From Chloroflexi bacterium TSY (lineage in GTDB: Bacteria > Chloroflexota > Anaerolineae > Caldilineales > Caldilineaceae): a DNA stretch of 64,000 bases. Position 1 is the first letter of the stretch. Each line of letters begins with the position of its first letter. The notes under the pieces are model-generated. The model was not told where the DNA came from, did not search any database, and saw only the letters and a list, made by a program, of their open reading frames with translations. This document shows positions 35,066 to 44,351 of this stretch, in pieces. A program made the translations under genes and the position numbers. Where the stretch lies: assembly GCA_019217005.1 (NCBI GenBank), contig JAHBNG010000007.1:124001-188000 (forward strand), in the 5' to 3' direction.

Positions 35066-35953
35066 TTACGCCTTAATCGCACCACTCGTAATCCCCTGAA
35101 TATAGTAACGCATGCCAAACATAAAGAGAATGATTAGGGGGATCGTGGCGACAGTATAGGCTGCCATTTGGGGTCCCCAATCAGTGATACCAAACTGTGA
35201 CGTAAATTCTGTCAGCCCGACAGAGACAACCTGCATACTTGAGCTGTTGATGGTTAAGAGGGGCCAGATGAAATCGTTATAAGTGCCAACCAAATGCATG
35301 ATGGCAACGGTCACAATGATGGGCCAGGAGAGCGGGACGGCAACTTGTGCGTAGAGCTGAATTTCATTCGCCCCATCAATCTTGCCGGATTCGAATAATT
35401 CCTGAGGAAGCGTTGCAAAAAATGTACGGCAAAGCAAAATACCAAATACTTGACCGCCGGCAGTCCAAGGCAGAATCAATGCCCAGGGCGTGTTGATGAT
35501 GCCGAGTTGCTTCACCAGGACAAATTGTGGAATCAGAGTCAGAATTCCCGGAATCATCAACAGAGCAAGCACAGCCAGATAGATCGGTTCTTTAAAGGGA
35601 AATCGGTGGCGTGCAAAGACATAGCCGCTTAAGGAAGCCAAAAAGGTGACCATGATCACCGAAGCGATGGAATAAATCAGCGAGTTGATAATATAGCCAA
35701 TCATGGCGTCGAAACCAACCGGATAGTTCTGCCACCGAGTCGGGTTTGGCAGCGCCCAGAAACGCCCATAGATTTGCCCGTTGTCCTTCAATGACATGAA
35801 GATCATCAACCCAATCGGGATCAGCGTGAGGATTAAGAAGATGATCAGGGCACCTACAATTAGAATCTGAGCAAAACTCACGCGCCCCAAGGAGATCGTG
35901 GAGCGCTCGGTCGTACGCTCTGGCACTGTCACATTCGTATCTATTGCGCTCAT
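35066..35953 (-). CDS. Sugar ABC transporter permease, MalG/UgpE type
   Basis: A 295-residue inner-membrane protein with six membrane segments (first: FAQILIVGALIIFLILTLIP) and the EAA loop PQELFESGKIDGANEIQLYA followed by QVAVPLSW. It ends YYIQGITSGAIKA. ATG 35953 has AAGGAGATGC before it; the frame upstream to 36007 is not used. It is the last gene of the second sugar-transport operon (binding protein 40492, propeller-permease 38353). Confidence 0.92.
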   Translation of the reverse strand: MSAIDTNVTVPERTTERSTISLGRVSFAQILIVGALIIFLILTLIPIGLMIFMSLKDNGQIYGRFWALPNPTRWQNYPVGFDAMIGYIINSLIYSIASVIMVTFLASLSGYVFARHRFPFKEPIYLAVLALLMIPGILTLIPQFVLVKQLGIINTPWALILPWTAGGQVFGILLCRTFFATLPQELFESGKIDGANEIQLYAQVAVPLSWPIIVTVAIMHLVGTYNDFIWPLLTINSSSMQVVSVGLTEFTSQFGITDWGPQMAAYTVATIPLIILFMFGMRYYIQGITSGAIKA

Positions 35954-36343
35954 GCATCTCCTTACGCCTCGTAGGTATATTCTGGGGTATGTCACTAAAC
36001 GAAGCAAGTATAGCCACCAACAACAAATCCACTGACCGGAAATTCAGAACTGGACGATTCCCCCAAAATAATGATCCACAAACGACAGAATGAACAGACA
36101 CTATGTTTGCACTGTTCTTCATCGAAGCTGAAATAGCACGCAGATGAGACAGATTAGGCGGGTTTTCGCGGATTGAATCAGACAAAATCCGCGAAATTCA
36201 TCCAAATCCGTGTTCTATTTGAAATCTACAAAGATAGTGAACAGGATTAGAGGAGTGAAAATCTAGTCAATCCTGTCTATCTGTGGATCATTTAAGAAGC
36301 GGATTGGCCTAAACTCAGTCTGAAGCCGAACTTCATCCTATCT
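35954..36343. other. Intercistronic region with repeat
   Basis: About 390 bp between the two permease genes. It contains TTTTCGCGGATTGAATCAGA and AAAATCCGCGAAATTCATCC, which form a hairpin, and ATCCGTGTTCTATTTGAAATC, a member of the CACGGATGAACACAG repeat group. No gene is supported. Confidence 0.5.
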
Positions 36344-38353
36344 CTACGCCTCGTACTCTGTCTGCGAACGGATATAGCGCAAATTAATCATGGTGCCAAC
36401 CAGAATGATTAGAAACAAAAATGTGCCCATGGCGGAGGCCAAGCCAAAATTGGTAAACCGGGTTGCGTTGTAATAGAGCTCCAACGCTGGCGTATAGGTT
36501 GAACTGCCTGGCCCGCCAGCCGTCGTCAGGAAAATAAGCTGAAATTCTTGCATACTGCCAATAAAGGCCAGGATCAAGAGTAATTTCGTTTGGCTCATCA
36601 ACAGTGGCAAGTCGATCCGAATGATGCGTCTCCACCAGTTTGCGCCATCTACCTTCGCAGCGTCAAAGAGTTCTTTGGGGATGGAGATCAGCCCACCGTA
36701 GAAGATCAGCAAGGCAAAGGGATTGATCCAAGGAAAGCCAATCGCCACGATGGATCCCATCGCCGTATTGCGATCCCCCAGCCAGACACGCGTCAATTGT
36801 TCCAATCCCAATGCCTCAAGCGATTTATTCAATAACCCAATGTTGGGATCATATATATTCACCCACAACAAAATACCGACCACGCTGGGCAGAACTAGCG
36901 GCACAATGAACAGAGTCCTCAAAACATATTGCAGCGCGCTGTGCCACACATTGAAGATCAGTTCGGCAACAATGAGCGGAAAGAGCAGTTTAATGCAAGC
37001 AGCCAGAACCAGAATGAGAGCGTTTTGCATACCGCCCCAGAAATATGGGCTATCAAACATCTCACGAAATTGCCCAAGGCCCACCCAGGTTGTCTCGATC
37101 CCTGGCTTCCATTCGGTGAAGGAATGATAGAGTCCCGAGGCCGCTGGATAATAGTTAAAGACAAACAAAAAGATAAAAGTTGGCAACAGCAAGATATAAG
37201 AAATCCGGCTGCGCCACATTTGAACGCCCACATCTCGTACGGGAGTTGAAACCGAGATCCAAGCGGCCTGGCCACCATCGGTGCGCCGAATCCATAGCGC
37301 AAGTATCGCGATGACCAGGCCACCGATCGACAGGATGCCGATGAAGAGATTGCGCCGTGATGCCTGCAATGCCTGAGAAACCGCCGTCGCCTCGCTGGTT
37401 GAGGTGGACAGAACCACCCCTTCAGTCGTTCCAACAAGCCAAGCCTCACCATCCAGCGCGATGGCCACCGACGACGGTATACCGTCCAGACTGTACTGTT
37501 GCAGGACGTTGCCATCCGCACCATTCAGCAAATACAAATCCCCATTCTTCGTGCCGACAAGCACGCGTCCGCCATCACCGGCGATGGAGACATTGAGACA
37601 GTTGGACCGATTGCGTGCCGTACAGCGTGGAGGGGTGGGCAAGTCAATTTGCCAGAGGATCTCGCTTGTCGCACCATTGATCAACGTCACTTTACCATCG
37701 AGGGTGCCAGCTATCACTTTTGCACCATTCCGATTGACGTCGATGCTGACCAAGTCCTGGTCGAGTTGAGCAGACCATAGCTGCTGCCCATCAGGACTGT
37801 ATAGGTTAACCTGTGCACCTCGTGTACCCACGAGCGGCCGGATAGTTTCGCTTCCATAGATGGCAACTGTATCCGAGATATCTCGCAAGGTTGCAGTCCA
37901 GATTGGCTCTCCATTTTCACGATCCAGAAAATAAGCCGTTCGGCCTTCATCAACGGCGAAAATACGCGATCCATCACGCGAAATCGCAACATCTAAGAAT
38001 ATACGTGAGGAACGATAGGACCATACTTCCTGACCTTCACCATCTAACAGATAAAGATGCCGGTCTTCGCTGGCAACCGCTGTCCATTGACCGTCTTCCG
38101 AGGTATCGATCCCCCAGACCGTGCTCTCTGGAAAAAATTCCCACAGCAAGTTGCCTTGCGCATGATACGCTCGAACACCATCCGTGCGGGTGCCAACCAC
38201 CTGAATGCTGCCATCGCCGGAGAGTGCGGTGCTGTAAATGACACTACCAACGGCTTCCTCCCACTGCCCATCTTGCGCCCGGACAGTGAATGCCGACGCC
38301 GTAAACAAGAGCAGAACAAGACAACACAACAGGATCTTGCAAGCCCTGGTCAC
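36344..38353 (-). CDS. Beta-propeller fused to a MalF-type sugar ABC permease
   Basis: About 669 residues. Residues 5-27 (CKILLCCLVLLLFTASAFTV) form a signal anchor. Residues about 30-325 are a PQQ/WD-like beta-propeller of seven or so blades, each with a GxxxW or LYLLDGEGQEVWSY-type turn. A membrane segment follows at about 335-355 (IGILSIGGLVIAILALWI), then a complete MalF-type permease (from ISYILLLPTFIFLFVFNYYP) with EAA loop PKELFDAAKVDGANWWRRII. The propeller should face outside, close to the binding protein. GTG 38353 follows GGAG at 7 bp; the frame stays open 113 codons further to an ATG at 38692 without a ribosome binding site. Such fusions are unusual. Confidence 0.88.
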   Translation of the reverse strand: MTRACKILLCCLVLLLFTASAFTVRAQDGQWEEAVGSVIYSTALSGDGSIQVVGTRTDGVRAYHAQGNLLWEFFPESTVWGIDTSEDGQWTAVASEDRHLYLLDGEGQEVWSYRSSRIFLDVAISRDGSRIFAVDEGRTAYFLDRENGEPIWTATLRDISDTVAIYGSETIRPLVGTRGAQVNLYSPDGQQLWSAQLDQDLVSIDVNRNGAKVIAGTLDGKVTLINGATSEILWQIDLPTPPRCTARNRSNCLNVSIAGDGGRVLVGTKNGDLYLLNGADGNVLQQYSLDGIPSSVAIALDGEAWLVGTTEGVVLSTSTSEATAVSQALQASRRNLFIGILSIGGLVIAILALWIRRTDGGQAAWISVSTPVRDVGVQMWRSRISYILLLPTFIFLFVFNYYPAASGLYHSFTEWKPGIETTWVGLGQFREMFDSPYFWGGMQNALILVLAACIKLLFPLIVAELIFNVWHSALQYVLRTLFIVPLVLPSVVGILLWVNIYDPNIGLLNKSLEALGLEQLTRVWLGDRNTAMGSIVAIGFPWINPFALLIFYGGLISIPKELFDAAKVDGANWWRRIIRIDLPLLMSQTKLLLILAFIGSMQEFQLIFLTTAGGPGSSTYTPALELYYNATRFTNFGLASAMGTFLFLIILVGTMINLRYIRSQTEYEA

Positions 38354-38770
38354 GGATGTTCTCCAGAAAAGCCACCTTCCCGCAGATTGGGAAAGATAGC
38401 AGCCTGTCTGATCAAATTCAACGGGGCAAAGTTGGAACAAGACTTTTGTTGGTGCGACAAATCGATGGGGTAGATCTTCCCAGAAGAGGTCAATTGTGGC
38501 TTGGAATTCGAAATCGTTCTTGCCCCCTTTCGGGAAGATCAGCTCGGGCCAACTATTATCTAGCGGGGAGATATCCCAGCATTTTTTTGGGCCAACAGGC
38601 TCTTCTGGGTGAGTATACACGCAACGCAAGGCAATTCTTCTTTTGACCCCTTCGATGTATCCAATGACTTGGATTCTCGAGTGGTCGTACATAGGAAGTG
38701 CCAGAATAATTAATCATTCAATATTCAACAATTAATAATTAATTATTCCGAGACAACCGATAAAACTCGG
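38354..38770. other. Open leader before the propeller-permease, with AT-rich hairpin
   Basis: About 340 bp (38354-38692) are open in frame with the propeller-permease and read like protein in places (DISPLDNSWPELIFPKGGKN), so they may be an N-terminal extension or an old gene end. Between 38705 and 38750, AATAATTAAT and ATTAATTATT form an AT-rich hairpin after the binding-protein gene, comparable to the one at 29721. Confidence 0.45.
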
Positions 38771-40492
38771 CTACTGGTTAACAGGCTTACGACTTGGATC
38801 TTCAAGATCCTCTGGTGTAATGTTCATATGTTCCAGAATGCCGTCAAAGTTGTCGAGGAGCGATTGTTGATACTGGTCGAGAAATTCATCCAGAGTAATC
38901 TCATCAAGGAAGAACTGGTGTGCGAGATCAACCCATTCGCGCACTGTCGGCTGGTAATCAGAGACGCCGCGCGCACGATAGGTACCGGCGGTGTCCTTCT
39001 CGGTATTGCCGATCAGTCGGATACCATCGAACCGAGCAGCCAGATCGGCCGGAAGCTCTACATCGCTGAGTGCCAGAGGTCCGTTAACGCCACCTTGGAG
39101 GTTATTTGGATCGAGCTTATTGTCGAGATAGAGACCGGCTCCTTCAGGACTGGTCACGAACATCAGAAAATCAACTTCCAGATCGTTCTGGGCCACGTCC
39201 TTCTTGGGAATACTCCAGAAACCAATATTCACTTCGATGGTGCGTGCCAAGGCATCGACCTCACCTCCCTCCATGGTGGGGTTGTTGAAGGTCCCCAGTT
39301 CAAAGACGTTTGCGGCAGCTTGTAGTGTTTCTTCCTCATCACCGGCTTTCTCATAGGTGCCTTCGGCAAGACTGCGAATGTCCTTCTCGAACTGGCTTAA
39401 CAACCAAGCCCCGTCGAGCTTGATGGCGGCTTCACCGGTCAGGAAAAGCGGGTACGCATCGGTGGTGCCGATCCAACCTGGAGGCGTACAGCGGTCCCCG
39501 AATTCCTTGAAGTTGGCATACATCTGACGCCAAGCATCACCATTAACCGTCTGGATGCCATCACGTAGAGCGATCAGCTTGCGCACTGGATTGAAGGTGA
39601 TGCTGGTTCTATCATCGTTGCCGGGGTTAGATGGGTCGTACTCCCAATTGTCGTCAACGCCTTCGCGGAAACAATAATCGCCTGGCTGGCAGCGTACGAG
39701 TTCGGCTTCATTGCGTGTGAATTGATCAGCATACATCCGCGCAATCCAACCGACGCGCATTTCCCAGAAGGATCGGAAGTCACCCTCAATCGCCACGGGA
39801 ATGATGCCGGCCTCGGTAAGAGTATCACACCAGCCCAGAAATTGTTCCCATGTGGGTTGGTTTCTCGGCGTGGCTGCAACCTCCTCCGCTTCCTCCAGAA
39901 TGCCAGCGGCCTCGAACAAATCTCGGTTATAGAACCAGAGCACCTGTACGGTCTCAATGTTGAGAAGATACAACTCGCCGGTCAGCGGGTCGCGCATGTT
40001 CGATAGGCCCACCGAATCAAAGTCCTCACGCCAGGGGCGGTTGCTGTAGGGATTCGTGCGGTCGAGGTAGGCGCTCATATCGAGGAACGCCTTGTCGTTG
40101 ACGAGATCCGCCACCACATTGCCGTTCACAAGTGAGAGTTCGGGGCCGCCCGCCGCAAATTGGGTGCGAATGAATTCCTGATACCCTTCAGTCGGTTTCA
40201 GTTCAACGCGGCAGCTTACGTTTGGGTGCATTGCCATGTATGCTTCGCACATCGCCTCCCAGGTCTGCGTGTCTTTGCTCTGAAAACTGACGACGATGTC
40301 GCCAGAGAGTTCGGTTTCCGCCTCGGGTTCAGCGGCAACCTCGACTTCAACTTCCTCAGCATCAGCACTCTCACTGCTCTCTGCACCTACCGTGTTTTCT
40401 GCCGCCGGCATCTGTGAGGTTGCGCAGCCAATAAGCGCTAATACAAGAAGCATCACGATCGAAGTGTTCAAAATTCGTTTTTGATATTTCAT
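38771..40492 (-). CDS. Sugar ABC transporter solute-binding lipoprotein
   Basis: A 573-residue family 1 binding protein, longer than the usual 420-450. The Sec lipobox ends at C23 (LALIGC). An acidic Ser/Glu-rich linker follows (residues about 38-60), then IVVSFQSKDTQTWEAMCEAY and VQVLWFYNRDLFEAAGI. The C-terminal part has WSIPKKDVAQNDLEVDFLMF. It opens the second sugar operon, again without an ATPase gene. A leader inverted repeat sits 36 bp upstream, as for the first system. Confidence 0.9.
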   Translation of the reverse strand: MKYQKRILNTSIVMLLVLALIGCATSQMPAAENTVGAESSESADAEEVEVEVAAEPEAETELSGDIVVSFQSKDTQTWEAMCEAYMAMHPNVSCRVELKPTEGYQEFIRTQFAAGGPELSLVNGNVVADLVNDKAFLDMSAYLDRTNPYSNRPWREDFDSVGLSNMRDPLTGELYLLNIETVQVLWFYNRDLFEAAGILEEAEEVAATPRNQPTWEQFLGWCDTLTEAGIIPVAIEGDFRSFWEMRVGWIARMYADQFTRNEAELVRCQPGDYCFREGVDDNWEYDPSNPGNDDRTSITFNPVRKLIALRDGIQTVNGDAWRQMYANFKEFGDRCTPPGWIGTTDAYPLFLTGEAAIKLDGAWLLSQFEKDIRSLAEGTYEKAGDEEETLQAAANVFELGTFNNPTMEGGEVDALARTIEVNIGFWSIPKKDVAQNDLEVDFLMFVTSPEGAGLYLDNKLDPNNLQGGVNGPLALSDVELPADLAARFDGIRLIGNTEKDTAGTYRARGVSDYQPTVREWVDLAHQFFLDEITLDEFLDQYQQSLLDNFDGILEHMNITPEDLEDPSRKPVNQ

Positions 40493-40528
40493 ACCTTGCT
40501 TGTCTCCTCCGAAGATCAGTGATTTGAG

Positions 40529-40605
40529 TGGTATCTCAATTTGTGCGTAAATTTGGTTTACCTCTGAGAAACCGATTCGCTTTTACACAATTTGTGGTAT
40601 ACCAC
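40529..40605. repeat. Leader inverted repeat, copy 4
   Basis: GTGGTATCTCAATTTGTGCG ... TTTTACACAATTTGTGGTA, 77 bp, ending 36 bp before the binding-protein ATG. Upstream on the minus strand TTACGC and TATACT, 16 bp apart (about 40636-40665), make a plausible promoter, so the repeat would lie in the 5' leader. Confidence 0.75.
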
Positions 40606-40764
40606 CATGATTTGGGATGGGAAATTACAGCGGGTTGAATCCATACAGTATACCAAAATAATCGCAATGCGTAAATAAAAAATTTCGCATCCGATTCAGT
40701 GGAAGGATGGGTATTATCCATCGAGTAATGTATAATAGTCCATTATGTCAAATCAATTCTCAGT

Positions 40765-40986
40765 CTCAGTAGATCCAAATTTCAGGTTTAGAGAGAGAAT
40801 TTGGGCTAATTAGTTGACATAAATACGTATTTGCCAGTCAATACCTAGCATTTACGTAAAATTTAAGCGATTTCTAGATATGAAATTGGCTGTTTTTGGC
40901 AACTGAGATCTGAAAAAATGGCCCCAAAATCCCTTACTCTCCCGACTGAAAATAGTCAAAAACGCCAAATTTGGATCTACTGAGTC
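40765..40986. repeat. 222 bp inverted-end repeat, copy 1
   Basis: Begins CTCAGTAGATCCAAATTT and ends AAATTTGGATCTACTGAG. Near-identical copies are at 51256-51478 (reversed) and 62815-63034. The ends match those of the tandem tyrosine-recombinase element at 60462-62643 (CTCAGTCGATCCAA). It directly abuts the kinase stop codon. Confidence 0.88.
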
Positions 40987-43136
40987 TATAATTGAGAAAC
41001 TGAGAGTAGGCTGATATAGAGAAATTGAAAGACGAGTAAACCGAGGACAATATAAAGAGCGATCCAGCCTGATTGAAAAAGAAACCCGCGCAGATGCGAT
41101 TTAGCTCGTCGCGGACTGATTCGTAAGTGAACCAAAGCATGCCAAAAGCGAATCTGCGCGACAAATCGCCGCTCACTACACATCCAAACGAGCAGTCCAC
41201 CTGTAATCAGCGTATACAGGCCGATGCCAACGAACGCCCAGAAAATTTGACTCGCCAAAAGCGCAGCACCTCCCGTCATATCACCCGTCAGGATGCCAGG
41301 CAACTGATTGTTTATACCAACTAACAAACAATACCCAATACTGATCCAGCCCCAAGCACAGACGAGTATCCAACCGTATCTCTGACGGGCTCGAACTAGA
41401 CGCTGACGCAAGAGCAGCCACTGCAAGACTCCGACGATTGTGCCAAACGTCATGGCAACCAATCCAATGTCGATGCCCATCCATAGTTCACCAAGATGTT
41501 CGGTGATATCAAATCGCATCAAGAAGTGTGCAACAGTGGCAGCACCTCCTCCCGCCAAGCAGAAAGTTGCGACCCACAATAGACCATCACGGGAATGAAT
41601 GAATACTCGATGACGAACGCCAAGCCATTGAGCCATGCCAAAGACAGCTGCTGGTGCTGCACCATTAAGCAAAATTAACCAACGATCAATGCTGGTAATT
41701 GCCTCGGAATTGGTCATTACTGAGGTGGCCGCTTGTTCGAACGGATTTGTGAAATAGCTGAGAATAAACAATACCACGATTGCACCACCTCCCCCCAGTA
41801 GATTTGCAATGAGCCAAGAGAGCCCAAGGCTTCCTTGCTGTGCGAGAATCACCCGCCAGGTACGGACAGTCTCGCTCATTTGTGTAGGGATTACTGACAG
41901 TTTGCCGCCCGCTGTGCTCGCCGTAGATGCAAGGGTCGACAGCGCTACCTTTGAGTTGTGCTGTAAGATTTGCCAAAGATCGTTAGCGTCTATTTCTGTG
42001 ATCTTGGTGCGCATTGCGTGGACTCGTTTGGAACGAACAATTTTTTGTACTTGAATGGAAACAGGCACCCGTACATGTGGGATCGTTTCCGGTTTACAGA
42101 AAGGACAGTCCCGTAAGTGTGCACTATAGATATGCTCACGATCCGATTCGCAAGCAATGAGTGCTTCTTCGGCTCCTTTTAGCCCTTTACGCCACTCCGT
42201 TGCGCTGGGACGTCTTTGTGCATGATGATGACCCCGCACAAAGCATTGTATAAAGAGTTCTTGCAGATTGGGAGCCAGTAGAGCCACTGAAGGTGCGCTG
42301 GGTGGCGGGGTAACTTCCAGATTGGGTCGATGTGGAAAGAGACCCTTTCGGACACAATGAAGGTCAACTCGTTCGGTTGAGTGGGGAGTTGTCAAGACAC
42401 CAGCAAAGGGATGAACGCCTTCCATTAATAAGTAGAATAGCATAACCGCCAGACCAAAATAATCCTGTTCTGGGCCCCGATCGACAGACTTGAAATCGAC
42501 TCCCTGCATTTCTGGTGCCGTAAATTCGGCTTTGCCAACGGTGCTTCGATAGAATTGGAGATTGGATTGAGAAACCAATGTGCTCTGATTCTGGCTTTTC
42601 AAATTTGTTCCATTGGGTGATGTCCCGTTGGATATTCTCACTTGAAAAGAATCAGTATCGACCAGCGTGACAAGTGCTTGTGAATTGACCAACACATTTC
42701 CTTCGTTCAAGTCGCCAACGATGTGTCCTTGCGCGTGAACAGCCTCAATCGCCGAGGCAAGATTGTAGGCAACCCGGTGAAGAAAGTAGCGCCAAGGAAC
42801 GATCTGCGGAAGGCGTGTGCGTCTGACAGGATTGTAGTAGTGAAAGACAGAGCGACAGTCGTGGACCTTGGGCATCACGAAACCGGAGAAACATCCATCC
42901 CGATAGATTAAATCTGTGGGCCAAGCGATGGCTCGATGTGTCCGCGGTTGGGATGGTGGACACATCAGCATGGTCGTGAGCTTTGCCTCGCGCTCGTCAG
43001 AAGGCTGATGGTATAACTTTGCAATCAAGTGTGGCTCACGCCGAATTGACCAGATTTCGGCTTCACCCCCTGCATTGATCTGTTCACCCAGCTCGAGCTG
43101 TTCACCGCTCTTGGTTGTTAGCTGCATGAGAGTCAT
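40986..43136 (-). CDS. Ser/Thr kinase-like membrane protein of a TerY-P triad
   Basis: A 716-residue protein. An N-terminal kinase-fold domain covers residues about 1-330 (GEQINAGGEAEIW as glycine loop, LIAKLY as Lys strand, GDLNEGNVLV as catalytic loop, LVDTDSFQV in the DFG position, and APEMQG). A Cys pair (CPFCKPE) near 360 resembles the zinc-ribbon of TerY-P kinases. The C-terminal half has about seven membrane segments. ATG 43136 overlaps the PP2C gene by 35 bp. The catalytic loop has GD instead of HRD, as in the atypical kinases of these triads. Its stop codon touches a 222 bp repeat. Confidence 0.85.
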   Translation of the reverse strand: MTLMQLTTKSGEQLELGEQINAGGEAEIWSIRREPHLIAKLYHQPSDEREAKLTTMLMCPPSQPRTHRAIAWPTDLIYRDGCFSGFVMPKVHDCRSVFHYYNPVRRTRLPQIVPWRYFLHRVAYNLASAIEAVHAQGHIVGDLNEGNVLVNSQALVTLVDTDSFQVRISNGTSPNGTNLKSQNQSTLVSQSNLQFYRSTVGKAEFTAPEMQGVDFKSVDRGPEQDYFGLAVMLFYLLMEGVHPFAGVLTTPHSTERVDLHCVRKGLFPHRPNLEVTPPPSAPSVALLAPNLQELFIQCFVRGHHHAQRRPSATEWRKGLKGAEEALIACESDREHIYSAHLRDCPFCKPETIPHVRVPVSIQVQKIVRSKRVHAMRTKITEIDANDLWQILQHNSKVALSTLASTASTAGGKLSVIPTQMSETVRTWRVILAQQGSLGLSWLIANLLGGGGAIVVLFILSYFTNPFEQAATSVMTNSEAITSIDRWLILLNGAAPAAVFGMAQWLGVRHRVFIHSRDGLLWVATFCLAGGGAATVAHFLMRFDITEHLGELWMGIDIGLVAMTFGTIVGVLQWLLLRQRLVRARQRYGWILVCAWGWISIGYCLLVGINNQLPGILTGDMTGGAALLASQIFWAFVGIGLYTLITGGLLVWMCSERRFVAQIRFWHALVHLRISPRRAKSHLRGFLFQSGWIALYIVLGLLVFQFLYISLLSVSQL

Positions 43137-44130
43137 CTTTCCCACCCTCAGCATCTAGCTGAGGCGGACGCTGAGCTAACTCAGTTCGGCTAAGAAGCAC
43201 TAGCGTCTTGTCGTCGTGCGTTCGAGCGTTGATTCGGGGCGAATCCAAAAATGCGGTTAACTCTTGTGAGGCTGCCTCTGAGTCTTCTCTGGTCGACACA
43301 AAGGCAAATAAGGGGTTAAAGAAAGGCACAAAGGGACGATTCTGGGCAATGTTCATGGCAAGTTCTAAAAGCCCATCGGAAAATAGCGCTGCACCTTGAA
43401 TTGGGCTATCGAATACCTGAATGTCCAACCATTCTAATGCATCCGGTTGTGTCAAGAAAGCAGTCATATTTGCATATTCGCCCTTTTGGGGTGGACAAGG
43501 GCAGTGCAAATCATCTTGTTCATCTAGCAATACAACGGCACAATCTCCGATGAGACCACACACAGTCAATTGAGTATCTAACACAACAAGTAGAAGAGTA
43601 GTGGCAAACTCATTGAGCGAGCAATCTTGCTGCTCTGCATAAGCAATGAGGGCTTCACGCGAGCGAACAAAGGCATTTGCAACGATCTGTTGCCAGTCAC
43701 GGGTGATGGATTGAGTCTGTTGTTTCGGCGAACTCGTTTTTGAATATGCTGACGGATATGATAGGGAAAATTTATCAAGGTTTGAAACAACGCCTTCAGA
43801 AACCGATTGCGCATCCGAGAGCTTTCTCTCTAAACATTCCCGCGGCTGGGACTCGTTGAAGAATTCACGATGTGATAGTGTTTCTGCAGATTGAGAGCCC
43901 TGCTGTTCTATAATAAATTGAAGGGCTTTTTGAACCGCGAGGATGGCTCCTTCATCTGCGTGAGCCGCGGAGCCAGCACCATCAGCCAGCGCAACAACCA
44001 TTTCTCCAGAGGACAAAATTACATAATCAAATGCATCTTGGCAGGGCATTTGCGCTCGCCGATGGCTTGTGCCGGCCACAGACGCGGCCACAACGCGCCA
44101 GAGAGGTGTGAGCGACCTAAATTGCGTCAT
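43102..44130 (-). CDS. PP2C-type protein phosphatase of a TerY-P triad
   Basis: A 342-residue PPM-fold phosphatase. Metal-binding motifs: the N-terminal segment SHRRAQMPCQDAF (Asp), VVALADGAGSAAHADEGA (DGxG), and C-terminal DDKTLVLL; ALFSDGLLELAM corresponds to the SDGL motif. A Ser-rich insertion lies at about 125-160. It probably reverses phosphorylation by the adjacent kinase. ATG 44130 follows GAGGGATG; the frame upstream to 44184 is not used. The 3' end overlaps the kinase start. Confidence 0.87.
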   Translation of the reverse strand: MTQFRSLTPLWRVVAASVAGTSHRRAQMPCQDAFDYVILSSGEMVVALADGAGSAAHADEGAILAVQKALQFIIEQQGSQSAETLSHREFFNESQPRECLERKLSDAQSVSEGVVSNLDKFSLSYPSAYSKTSSPKQQTQSITRDWQQIVANAFVRSREALIAYAEQQDCSLNEFATTLLLVVLDTQLTVCGLIGDCAVVLLDEQDDLHCPCPPQKGEYANMTAFLTQPDALEWLDIQVFDSPIQGAALFSDGLLELAMNIAQNRPFVPFFNPLFAFVSTREDSEAASQELTAFLDSPRINARTHDDKTLVLLSRTELAQRPPQLDAEGGKDDSHAANNQER

Positions 44131-44259
44131 ATAACGATAACATCCCTCCACCGTCCTCTTCTTCAGCCTTGGTCTGATAGCCACATTACTTCAACTTCGA
44201 ACCATCGTCCCTCGATAAAAACACGCTGATTGTCCGGGGTTTATGTGGCGTTACTGCTA

Positions 44260-44339
44260 GTGCTTATCCGAAACGTTCTTGACGATGCCTTCTTATTCGA
44301 AAAGTGGTTGGACTCACAACCACTTTTTGAATGGGTTCT
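44260..44339. repeat. TA-flanked 80 bp hairpin MITE, copy B
   Basis: GTGCTTATCCGAAACGTTCT ... AAAAAGTGG-side arms, flanked by TA at 44258-44259 and 44340-44341. It lies 10 bp after the vWA stop and about 130 bp before the PP2C start, i.e. inside the presumed triad operon, where its hairpin could lower expression of the downstream genes. Confidence 0.8.
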
Positions 44340-44351
44340 TAGACTCCACCT

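Noticed and set aside
38354..38692. 113-codon N-terminal extension of the propeller-permease
   Set aside because: The signal anchor at GTG 38353 has a well-placed GGAG, while the upstream ATG has none. Left as an open leader rather than coding sequence.
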